This document shows positions 38,195 through 46,010 of a DNA stretch of 64,000 nt, one piece after another; the first letter of the stretch is position 1; the number at the start of each line of letters is the position of its first letter. The position numbers and the translations under genes are program-made. The stretch spans positions 1,324,501 to 1,388,500 of the forward strand of contig NZ_NESM01000001.1 of assembly GCF_002778285.1 (NCBI RefSeq), written 5' to 3'. Source of the DNA: Limnohabitans sp. 15K (GTDB taxonomy: Bacteria > Pseudomonadota > Gammaproteobacteria > Burkholderiales > Burkholderiaceae_C). Under the pieces are notes generated by a model. It saw only the letters and a program-made list of their open reading frames with translations, made no database searches and was not told the origin of the DNA.

Positions 38195-39097
38195 TCAAGG
38201 GCGGAAACCCGCATGGGCCATCGACAGCACGATGTCATTGAAGGCCTGAGCACCTGGCGAAAGCGTCACACCCTTCTTGCGCACCAACACAATTTTTCGG
38301 CGCACCACAGGCGATTTGAGCGCAATGCGCAGCACCCCTGGACGGTCACCGTCCGCACACGTGGTTGCCGGCATGATGGCGCAACCCACACCCGCCGTCA
38401 CCAAGTTGAGTGCTGTGGCGTGGTGCTGAACTTCGTAATGCCCCTGAAGCTCGATGCCTTTCTTGGCCAGTTGGTAATTCATGACGATGCGGGTGCCTGT
38501 GAAGCTGCTGACCACAATCAGGTCATCCACATTCATATCGGCCCAAGTCAATGAGGTCCTGTTACTCAAAGGATGTTCGCTGCGGCAATAGAACATCAGG
38601 GGATCATCGAAGAGCACCGTCTCATCCAAATCAGGATGCTTGGTGCCTTGCACCGTCACCCCCAACTCAGCCTGCTGACCCAAAACGGCTTCGCGTATTT
38701 CGTAAGCACTGGCATCCACCAGTCTGATTCGATTGGCAGGAAACCGATCTCGGTACTGGCGTATCCAGAGCGGCAACACCGAGGTTGCCAGTGTTGGCAC
38801 GCACGCCAAAGTGAAATGGCCCTTTCCTGTTTTGGATGCGTCCTTCAGTTGCGTGAAGGTACTGGCCATGTCCGTGACCAAGGCGCGCGCCTTGGGCAGC
38901 AAGTCTCGACCCACAGGCGTCAATGCCATGTGGCGCGTGGTGCGATCCATCAGCTTGAGGTCGAGGTAATTCTCCAGCTTCTGGATTCGACGGGTCAAAG
39001 CAGCCTGAGTCAGGCCGAGTTTGTCGGCGGCCTTGTTGAAGGCCCCCAACTCCGCAACGGTGACAAATGCCTGCAAGCCATCGAAATCAATTTTCAT
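38195..39097 (-). CDS. LysR-type regulator, probable regulator of tcuAB
   Basis: A 300-residue LysR-type protein. The N-terminal helix-turn-helix reads FVTVAELGAFNKAADKLGLTQAALTRRIQKLE and an effector-binding domain follows (HFTLACVPTLATSVLPLWIRQY). It lies 123 bases upstream of tcuA in the same direction and 89 bases after the fusion gene. By position it could play the part of TcuR, but a role on the neighbouring receptor operon is equally possible. Confidence 0.85.
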   Translation of the reverse strand: MKIDFDGLQAFVTVAELGAFNKAADKLGLTQAALTRRIQKLENYLDLKLMDRTTRHMALTPVGRDLLPKARALVTDMASTFTQLKDASKTGKGHFTLACVPTLATSVLPLWIRQYRDRFPANRIRLVDASAYEIREAVLGQQAELGVTVQGTKHPDLDETVLFDDPLMFYCRSEHPLSNRTSLTWADMNVDDLIVVSSFTGTRIVMNYQLAKKGIELQGHYEVQHHATALNLVTAGVGCAIMPATTCADGDRPGVLRIALKSPVVRRKIVLVRKKGVTLSPGAQAFNDIVLSMAHAGFRP

Positions 39098-39186
39098 AAG
39101 CGTGACGGATCAAATGGCCGCTATTGTGGTCCGAAACGCATTTCCACCTGCAGGCATCCCCTATGAGGACACCATACAGTAGGCCC

Positions 39187-41211
39187 TCACACCAATTCAG
39201 CAGGCTCAGTCAATCGAAACTCTTGTGTCACGTTGGCCCAGTGCTGCAATTGAGATTTGACGTGCCATCCCAGTTGTTGTGGCGAACTGGGCTGAACCTG
39301 TACACCATCATCCAGCAAACGTGCCACGGTTTCAGGGTCGACCAATACTTTGTTCAAGGCAGTGTTCAAGCTGCCCACCACCGCAGACGGCGTGCCGGCG
39401 GGTGCAAACAGACCGTACCACTGGGTCAAGTCCAACTCGTTCAGACCCAGCTCGCTGAAGGTGGGCAATTCTGGCCATGAGGGCAAGCGCTCCTGCCCCG
39501 CCACAGCGAGGGCCACCAGCTTGCCTGACTTGAGGTAGGGCAAAGCACTGAACAAGCTGGGCACCATCCACTGCGCCTGACCCCGCATCAACGCGTTCAA
39601 AGCGGGCGCTGCACCCGAATGTGTGACACCTTCTGCGACCACACCATGGCGTTTGAGCAAGATTTCGGCCGCCAAATGCGGCACCGTGCCTTCGCCAGCC
39701 GAGGCATAGTTCATCACCTCGGGTCGACTGCGCAACTGTTCCAGCAAGTCTTTGGCTGTTCGCAGCCCCTGCCCAGCACGCACCACCAGCACACTGGGCG
39801 AGTGGCCAATCAAACCGACAGGCACAAAGTCCGCTTGCGGGTCATAACGCACGTCTTGCATGACCGGATTGATACCGTGGGTCGCAATGTAGCCAAACAT
39901 CAAGGTGTAACCATCCGGCCGCGCAGCCGCCACGTATTCCGCCGCCACGCTGCCATTGGCACCCGCACGGTTGTCCACCTCGATCGACTGACCAAGTTGA
40001 GGCCCGAGCTTGCGCGACAGTACCCGCGCCATGGTGTCATTGCCACCGCCGGCACTGGTGGGCACGATGATGGTGATGGGTTCGCTGGGGTAAGTTTCCA
40101 GGGCTACCGGCGTATCTGCCTGCTCTGGCGGGAAAACATAATCAGGCAAGTGCAACTGGCCTTGCATGATCTTGCGCGCTGTACGCACCAATGCAGCCTT
40201 TTGCACAACAGCAGCATCACCTTCGCCCGCCACCTCCACATCGATGTCGATTTGCCCTTGAGGGTGCACCACCGATAACAAATGACGACCACTGGCGCGG
40301 GACAAGCCTGAGGCCACGGTTCCTGGCAAAGCAAATGCGGTGCTGACGCCAATGGCACCCGTCACCGCGTGCGAAGAATGGCAACGATGCGGCGTGAAAT
40401 AGCGCGACACAATGCTGTCCGGGCTGTCACCCGGGCTGACGATGACCGGTTTGGGCACCACACTGCCCGACACATCACCCAGCCCCATGCGGCGACCCGC
40501 CTCCAGACGCATGACCTCGATCTTTTCCAACAAAGCGGCATTGGCATCGAGTTCTGCAGGACGTTCACGGCCCGTGAGCCCCAACTCGCTCGCCCGCAGG
40601 ATCATCAGTGGCATGGCGGCATCAATGCAAGTGACCGTGACCCCTTCAATGCTTTCTGTGCGCTGGCCTGTGGGAAACAAGTGCCCAGTCACCGCGCCCC
40701 ATGCGTCCAGAAAATTCAACAAGACCGGAGCTGCCGTCCCCGCCACACCATCAATTCGCGCCGAACCTTCATAGGTCACACGCCCCCCCGGGGTTTGCAC
40801 CGTCGCATCAATCTTGGCACCGGTGTTGACGTTGTGAATGCGCACGGTGGTGGTCCCGTCTTGCGCCTCAATCAAACCTTGCTCGATGGCAAAAGGGGCC
40901 ACACCGGAAAGCATGTTGCCGCAGTTAGGCCGGGTGTCCACCGATTGATGCCCCACACCCACCTGGGCAAACAAATAATCCAAATCACAATCCGGCAAGG
41001 TGGACAGTGAAACAATCGCCACCTTGCTGTTGAGCGTGCTGTTGCCACCCAATCCGTCCAGCTGCAATGGATCCGATGCGCCAATCGCACCAATCAAAGC
41101 CTGATCACGCGCGGCCGGATCCGATGGCAACCAATCCTTGAGGAAAAAAGGGCCACGGGATGTGCCCGCACGCATCAAGACACAAGGAATTTGACGATTT
41201 ACTTTGGACAT
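39187..41211 (-). CDS. PrpF-family isomerase fused to a Bug/TctC receptor domain
   Basis: A single 674-residue frame with two complete domains. Residues 1 to about 360 are a PrpF-family isomerase close to 4-oxalomesaconate tautomerase/aconitate isomerases: VLMRAGTSRGPFFL, LDGLGGNSTLNSKVAIV, the Cys97 motif TRPNCGNML, and FTPHRCHSSHAV. After a short linker (about 361-373) comes a full Bug domain of about 300 residues: PITIIVPTSAGGGNDTMARV, EVDNRAGANGSVAAEY, TLMFGYIATHGINP. No signal peptide occurs at the N-terminus or before the Bug part, so both domains should be cytoplasmic. The Bug part resembles the separate receptor encoded just upstream. The ATG lies one base past that gene's stop. The function of the fusion is unknown. 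Confidence 0.85.
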   Translation of the reverse strand: MSKVNRQIPCVLMRAGTSRGPFFLKDWLPSDPAARDQALIGAIGASDPLQLDGLGGNSTLNSKVAIVSLSTLPDCDLDYLFAQVGVGHQSVDTRPNCGNMLSGVAPFAIEQGLIEAQDGTTTVRIHNVNTGAKIDATVQTPGGRVTYEGSARIDGVAGTAAPVLLNFLDAWGAVTGHLFPTGQRTESIEGVTVTCIDAAMPLMILRASELGLTGRERPAELDANAALLEKIEVMRLEAGRRMGLGDVSGSVVPKPVIVSPGDSPDSIVSRYFTPHRCHSSHAVTGAIGVSTAFALPGTVASGLSRASGRHLLSVVHPQGQIDIDVEVAGEGDAAVVQKAALVRTARKIMQGQLHLPDYVFPPEQADTPVALETYPSEPITIIVPTSAGGGNDTMARVLSRKLGPQLGQSIEVDNRAGANGSVAAEYVAAARPDGYTLMFGYIATHGINPVMQDVRYDPQADFVPVGLIGHSPSVLVVRAGQGLRTAKDLLEQLRSRPEVMNYASAGEGTVPHLAAEILLKRHGVVAEGVTHSGAAPALNALMRGQAQWMVPSLFSALPYLKSGKLVALAVAGQERLPSWPELPTFSELGLNELDLTQWYGLFAPAGTPSAVVGSLNTALNKVLVDPETVARLLDDGVQVQPSSPQQLGWHVKSQLQHWANVTQEFRLTEPAELV

Positions 41212-41212
41212 T

Positions 41213-42172
41213 TCAGTCAGCCTGCAATTTGGCACGCTGCACAACCTGACGCCACTTCACCAAATCCTTGCGAACCATCTCACCCAGTTGTTCTGGCGTA
41301 CTGGTATCAACATCTGCCCCATGCCCTTCAATTTTTTTGATGATCTCTGGGTCATTGAGCACCTTGTTCAAAGCCTGATTGAGTTTGACAATGACGTCTT
41401 TCGAGGTTTTGGCAGGCGCAAAAATCGCGTACCACTGATCCACCTCAACGCCGTCAATGCCCAGCTCCTTCAAGGTCGGTACGTCCGGCAACACAGCCGA
41501 GCGTTTGTTGCCCGCAATGGCCAAAGCTTGCAAGCGGCCCGACTTCACAAAAGGCACACCCGTGAACAAACTGGGAAACATGACGTGTGTTTGTCCGCCA
41601 ATGGTGTCATTGACGGCCGGTGCAGAACCTTTGTAAGGCACATGGAGCAAGGACGTTTGTGTCGACATTTTGAAAAGTTCAGCGGCAAAATGGGGTGCGG
41701 TGCCGTTGCCTGCCGATGCCACGCTGTACTGGTCCGGTTTTTCCTTCAAAACCCGCACCAAGTCCTTCACATCTTTGACTTTGAGCGAGGGATTGACCAC
41801 CATGAGGGTAGGTGAATAGCCGACCAAACCGACAGCCTCAAAATCCTTGACGGGGTCGTAACGCAACTTCTGCAAGGCCGGATTCATGGCGTGTGTCGCG
41901 ATGTAACCGAACATGAGGGTATTGCCATCCGGTGCTGCCTTGGCAACAAACTCAGCGGCCAAAGCGCCATTGGCACCGGCCTTGTTATCCACAATCACAG
42001 ACCGATTGAGCAACACCCCCAATTTTTGACCAATGGTCCTGGCCATGGCGTCGTTGCCTCCGCCTGCCGCTGTCGGGACAACAATGGTCAGCGGTTTTTC
42101 TGACTGCGCCACACCCAAATTGCAAGTTGCTGCCAAGGCTAATCCAGCCACCCATGCCAAATTCAATTTCAT
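41213..42172 (-). CDS. Bug/TctC-family periplasmic solute receptor
   Basis: A 319-residue extracytoplasmic receptor with a signal peptide of about 22 residues (ends GVAQS). The mature protein has PLTIVVPTAAGGGNDAMART, VIVDNKAGANGALAAEF and TLMFGYIATHAMNP, all shared with the Bug half of the fusion protein encoded next, so the two are recent paralogues. It leads a two-gene operon with the fusion gene (one-base gap) and is divergent from a LysR gene. No TctA/TctB genes are nearby. The ligand is presumably a tricarboxylate or related acid. Confidence 0.9.
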   Translation of the reverse strand: MKLNLAWVAGLALAATCNLGVAQSEKPLTIVVPTAAGGGNDAMARTIGQKLGVLLNRSVIVDNKAGANGALAAEFVAKAAPDGNTLMFGYIATHAMNPALQKLRYDPVKDFEAVGLVGYSPTLMVVNPSLKVKDVKDLVRVLKEKPDQYSVASAGNGTAPHFAAELFKMSTQTSLLHVPYKGSAPAVNDTIGGQTHVMFPSLFTGVPFVKSGRLQALAIAGNKRSAVLPDVPTLKELGIDGVEVDQWYAIFAPAKTSKDVIVKLNQALNKVLNDPEIIKKIEGHGADVDTSTPEQLGEMVRKDLVKWRQVVQRAKLQAD

Positions 42173-42238
42173 ACCGAACCTTTCAACGTGTCGTACTTGA
42201 TTTCAAAGTCGGCGAATGGTGCAGGAAATTCAGCTTTT

Positions 42239-42251
42239 ATTGAATTGCAAT
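42239..42251. promoter_or_regulatory. Possible LysR-type operator
   Basis: ATTG-N5-CAAT is an interrupted palindrome of the T-N11-A type, located 19 bases upstream of the LysR start and 67 bases upstream of the divergent receptor gene. Its placement fits autoregulation and control of the receptor operon. The call rests on pattern alone. Confidence 0.35.
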
Positions 42252-42269
42252 TTTTAATATGATTGATGC

Positions 42270-43184
42270 ATGAGACACATCAATTTTGATTTGCAACAAC
42301 TCCAGGCTTTTATCGCAGTGGCAGAGCGCGGTAGCTTTCGGGCCGCCGCTGATCACATCCATCTTTCTCCCCCTGCACTGAGTCGGCGCATCGAAAAACT
42401 GGAGTCCATCATTGGGACTCGGCTTTTCAATCGAACAACACGGGAGGTTGAACTGACCAGCATTGGTCGGATTTTTCTCGACAGGGCACGTGCGGCCATT
42501 GACGATTTGGAGTCCGCCATACTGGGCATCTCAGACATTGCAGCAACACGCAGTGGTCGCGTCACGGTGGCCTGCGTTCCATCCGCTGCGCTGTACTTTT
42601 TGCCTCATGTCATCAGCAGTTTTTCCGTCAAATATCCGTCCATACGGATTCGGGTGATTGATGAATCCATGAACCAGACTTTGCAAAGTGTGTTGACGGG
42701 AGAGTCGGACTTTGGCATCGGATTCATGAATACCCTGATGCCGGAGATCACGTTCGAAGGCATTCACAACGATCCGTTTGTCGTGGCCATGCGGCGTGAC
42801 CACGCCTTGAGCTCTCGCAAAAGTGTGAATTGGGCCCACATTGAAAACGAGCGACTTATTTCAGTGGCACGCAGCAGTGGCAACCGTCAACTGCTCGACG
42901 ATGTCATGAGCAAAATGGGCTTGTTACCCAACTTCGCCTTTGAGGTCAGTCACATCGGAACTTTGCTGGGCATGGTGGAGGCGGGTCTGGGCATAGCGGC
43001 AGTCCCTCGAACGGCATTACCGACCAATCACCCGGTGGTGATTGGTTTGCCTTTGAAAAATCCATCCATTGCGCGCAGCTTGGGATTGCTGAGAAAACAA
43101 GGGTCCACTCTCAGGCCTGCAGCGGCCATGTTTCATGACCATTTGTTTGAAGCACTCCAAAAGCGCAAAATCAGTGGCCTCTGA
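42270..43184 (+). CDS. LysR-type regulator divergent from the receptor operon
   Basis: A 304-residue LysR-type regulator. The helix-turn-helix segment is FIAVAERGSFRAAADHIHLSPPALSRRIEKLE, followed by the linker helix and a two-lobed effector domain beginning GRVTVACVPSAALYFLPHVI. It is divergently placed (97-base gap) to the Bug receptor and fusion genes, the standard LysR arrangement, so it most likely controls them in response to the acid or a metabolite. It converges on the SDR gene. Confidence 0.88.
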   Translation: MRHINFDLQQLQAFIAVAERGSFRAAADHIHLSPPALSRRIEKLESIIGTRLFNRTTREVELTSIGRIFLDRARAAIDDLESAILGISDIAATRSGRVTVACVPSAALYFLPHVISSFSVKYPSIRIRVIDESMNQTLQSVLTGESDFGIGFMNTLMPEITFEGIHNDPFVVAMRRDHALSSRKSVNWAHIENERLISVARSSGNRQLLDDVMSKMGLLPNFAFEVSHIGTLLGMVEAGLGIAAVPRTALPTNHPVVIGLPLKNPSIARSLGLLRKQGSTLRPAAAMFHDHLFEALQKRKISGL

Positions 43185-43203
43185 AATGCTTCCCTAATGC
43201 GGA

Positions 43204-43959
43204 CTAGAACTGATATTTACGCAAGCCGCCATCGACCGGAATGACCGCACCCGTGATGTAACTGGCCAAAGGCGATGCCAAAAAGGTCACCAGATTGGCC
43301 ATGTCCTCGGGCTCACCGTAGCGACCCATCGGGATCTCGTTCTCGCACTGCCACTGACGGTATTCCGGGGTGTAGTTGCGAAAGATCTGCTCTGAATGGA
43401 TCCGTCCGGGTGGCACGCAGTTGACTGTCACACCATGTTTTCCGACCATGCGAGACAGGCCTTTGGCCCAGCTGTGCATGCCGGCCTTGGCGCAAAACGC
43501 GCCGTTGGTGTGCTCGGGCTCGCTCTTACCCGTGATGTTGATGATGCGCCCCCAATTGCGCTCAATCATCTGGTCGATCAAGGCGTCGGCCACTTGACGT
43601 GGACGGTGGAAGTTCAGGGTAATGGCCTCTTGCCAAGCCTCTTCACTCACATGCAGCTCTTTGAAGCTGCGCGAGCCCCCGGCGTTGTTCACCAAAATGT
43701 CCACGCTGCCTAAACCAGCCAGGGCCGCATCGGCCAGGCGCTTGGCAGCATCTTCGACATACAAATCTGATTCGATGATCACGGGCGCATGGCCACCCGC
43801 TGCGACTATTTCGTCGGCCAGCTCTTTGAGTTTGTCCACACGTCGCGCCGATACGGCAACCCGCACGCCTTCAGCCGCCAGAGCCTTGGCAATACCACGT
43901 CCGATCCCTACACTGGCGCCCGTCACCAGCGCTGTCTTCCCACTGAGTTGAAGGTTCAT
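43204..43959 (-). CDS. Short-chain dehydrogenase/reductase lacking the catalytic Tyr
   Basis: A 251-residue Rossmann-fold SDR. The cofactor motif TGASVGIGRG, the NNAG motif (VDILVNNAGG) and the C-terminal GAVIPVDGG are normal. The active-site region reads NITGKSEPEHTNGAFCAKAG: the Lys is kept but the Tyr four residues before it is Ala, and no Ser sits at the usual position 13 residues before that. It may be a divergent SDR class with altered chemistry. Its link to the carboxylate locus is only by location. Confidence 0.82.
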   Translation of the reverse strand: MNLQLSGKTALVTGASVGIGRGIAKALAAEGVRVAVSARRVDKLKELADEIVAAGGHAPVIIESDLYVEDAAKRLADAALAGLGSVDILVNNAGGSRSFKELHVSEEAWQEAITLNFHRPRQVADALIDQMIERNWGRIINITGKSEPEHTNGAFCAKAGMHSWAKGLSRMVGKHGVTVNCVPPGRIHSEQIFRNYTPEYRQWQCENEIPMGRYGEPEDMANLVTFLASPLASYITGAVIPVDGGLRKYQF

Positions 43960-44024
43960 TTTTCATCCTCTTTGATCAACCGCCACCCTTTGCAGCGGAC
44001 TTAAAAAATCAGCTTAGCACAGCC

Positions 44025-44059
44025 GAAAAAATTTGAGCCTGACTGATTTTCAGCTCAAA
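44025..44059 (-). terminator. Intrinsic terminator after the DUF3422 gene
   Basis: The stem TTTGAGC/GCTCAAA (44032-44038 with 44053-44059), extended inward by CTGA/TCAG with one bulge, is followed on the minus strand by TTTTTTCGG. It starts three bases past the stop codon. Confidence 0.75.
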
Positions 44060-44061
44060 AA

Positions 44062-45390
44062 CTAGTCGCGGTGAATTCGTGCGTGAATTTTTTGCACGGT
44101 TTTCCATGTTCCTAAAAGTACAAACGGAATCGACAGGCCCGCGAGTACTTCTGGACTGAACGGCAATCCCAATTTGTTCAGGGCTTTTGCACCGTACAAC
44201 ACCAAACTCACCACGTAATAAGAGATCGCCGCGATAGACAGCCCTTCCACCGTGCTTTGCAAGCGCAATTGCAAAGCTTGGCCCTTGGTCAGTTTTTCGA
44301 GCAACATTTGGTTTTGCGCTTCTGTCGCGATGTCCACCCGCGTGCGCAGCAATGCACTGGTGCGCGAGACACGTTCGGCCAAAGATGCCAGGCGCTTTTC
44401 GGTGGCCTGCACCGTGGCCATAGCGGGTGACAAACGCCGCTGCATGAACTCGCCCAAGGTTTGGGTGCCCGAAATCGGCCGCTCTCGCAGCTCGGCCAGG
44501 CGCTGGCTGACCAGCGTGTCGTAAGCCCGCGTGGCCGAAAACCTGAACCCGTGTTCGGCTGTGGCCCGCTCGATGCGGGCCGCCAAAGACACCAACAAAT
44601 CGAGCAAAGCCTGATCGGTCTGGCCTTTGCGCTCCAGCAAACCCGTGATATCGGCCAACTGCGCCTCGGCGGTCGACAGCATGGCTGACAGATTTTTGGC
44701 CACTGGCAAGCCGCGCAAGGCCATCAGTCTGTAGGTTTCCATCTCCAGCAGGCGCTGAGAAATACGGCCAGCACGCGCCTTTGTTGTTGTCTCAGGGGCC
44801 AAGACCAGCATGCGCTCAAAACCATCGGCACCAATGCGAAAGTGCGTCAGGATGCACGAGTGCGGCCCGCCCTCAGTGGTGTTGCCCATGCGCGACGCCA
44901 GCAAAGCCCCTTCACCCAACCATGCCTGCGCCGTGGAGATCAGGCCTTCTTGGTCCAAATCGGCGGCAAGCATGCCCATGTGTATAGCCGCCATGGTTTG
45001 CCCTGGCAAACCCCGAAGCCAGTCGGTACCCGGGGCCACATGCGTGGCCAATTCGGGCAACTCTGTGCCCCAACCTGCATGGGCAGGCAAGGTTTGCACA
45101 ATGGAATAACGCGTGAACTCGGTATGGCGCTCCCACTTGACGGTGTAGTGATCACAACGCAAACGCAAAAAATTGCCTTGCAGGCGATCCAAGGTCAAAT
45201 CGGCATGCCCTGGCAAAAGCTGCAAATGGGCCAATTCTTGTTCGCGCGAAACACCCTCGTTGAGCACCGCCACATACACAATCAGCGCTGGCAAGCTCAC
45301 CCTGGCCGAGGGGCGGGCGTGGACTTCGTTGTGCAGTTCACGCCGCTGGGCGTCTTCTGGTGGCAAAAACCGAGAAGTGATTTCGTTCAT
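44062..45390 (-). CDS. DUF3422 family membrane protein
   Basis: A 442-residue protein recognised by the N-terminal RRELHNEVHARPSARVSLPA block of the DUF3422 family. The long middle part is largely helical with probable coiled coil (around LLERKGQTDQALLDLLVSLAARIE and ATVQATEKRLASLAERVSRTS). Two hydrophobic helices lie near the end (ISYYVVSLVLYGAKAL and LAGLSIPFVLLGTW). The function is unknown. The start MNEITSRFLPP at 45390 is chosen over an upstream in-frame codon; it lies just beyond the ssb terminator, so it probably has its own promoter or depends on read-through. Confidence 0.8.
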   Translation of the reverse strand: MNEITSRFLPPEDAQRRELHNEVHARPSARVSLPALIVYVAVLNEGVSREQELAHLQLLPGHADLTLDRLQGNFLRLRCDHYTVKWERHTEFTRYSIVQTLPAHAGWGTELPELATHVAPGTDWLRGLPGQTMAAIHMGMLAADLDQEGLISTAQAWLGEGALLASRMGNTTEGGPHSCILTHFRIGADGFERMLVLAPETTTKARAGRISQRLLEMETYRLMALRGLPVAKNLSAMLSTAEAQLADITGLLERKGQTDQALLDLLVSLAARIERATAEHGFRFSATRAYDTLVSQRLAELRERPISGTQTLGEFMQRRLSPAMATVQATEKRLASLAERVSRTSALLRTRVDIATEAQNQMLLEKLTKGQALQLRLQSTVEGLSIAAISYYVVSLVLYGAKALNKLGLPFSPEVLAGLSIPFVLLGTWKTVQKIHARIHRD

Positions 45391-45403
45391 GGCCAATTTT
45401 CCA

Positions 45404-45434
45404 ATAAAAAAACCCGTGACGCGGGCCACGGGTT
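45404..45434 (-). terminator. Intrinsic terminator after ssb
   Basis: An 8-bp stem AACCCGTG/CACGGGTT (45411-45418 with 45427-45434) followed on the minus strand by a T-run and TATT. It lies between ssb and the DUF3422 gene. Confidence 0.9.
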
Positions 45435-45474
45435 GATCGACAAGCCAAAGGCTTTAAAAGCGCTGGCGTACCGC

Positions 45475-45975
45475 TCAAAACGGAATATCGTCGTCCATGT
45501 CGTCAAAGCTGCTGGCAGCTGGCCTGGGCGCTGCTGCGGCTGGGCGCTGAGCAGGTGCTGCCGCCGGACGTGCCGGCGCTTGGCGAGGCGCATAACCCCC
45601 ACCACCGCCACCGCCGTCTTCTGAAGGGCCGCCCATGCCTTGGCGGCTGCCCAGCATTTGCATGCTGTCGGCGCGGATGTCGGTCGCGTATTTTTCAACG
45701 CCGTTTTTGTCGGTGTATTTGCGGGTGCGCAGGCTGCCTTCGACATACACCTGGCTGCCTTTGCGCAGGTATTGGCCCGCGATCTCGGCCAATTTGGCAA
45801 AAAAGCTGATGCTGTGCCACTCGGTGGCCTCTTTCATCTCACCCGATTGCTTGTCTTTGTAGCGGTCGGTGGTGGCCACGCGGATGCTGGTGACCGCATC
45901 GCCTGAGGGCAAATAACGGGTTTCGGGGTCGGCACCCAAGTTGCCGACGATGATGACTTTGTTGACGGATGCCAT
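45475..45975 (-). CDS. ssb: Single-stranded DNA-binding protein
   Basis: A 166-residue SSB. The OB fold starts [21 protein letters not shown], followed by [22 protein letters not shown] and [11 protein letters not shown] Gly/Ala/Pro-rich disordered linker leads to the acidic tip DDMDDDIPF that binds partner proteins. Next to the MFS gene and divergent uvrA, a usual neighbourhood. No LexA box was recognised. Confidence 0.96.
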   Translation of the reverse strand: MASVNKVIIVGNLGADPETRYLPSGDAVTSIRVATTDRYKDKQSGEMKEATEWHSISFFAKLAEIAGQYLRKGSQVYVEGSLRTRKYTDKNGVEKYATDIRADSMQMLGSRQGMGGPSEDGGGGGGGYAPRQAPARPAAAPAQRPAAAAPRPAASSFDDMDDDIPF

Positions 45976-46010
45976 GAAAACTCCTCGATGATGTTCGAAT
46001 TATGGGGCTT

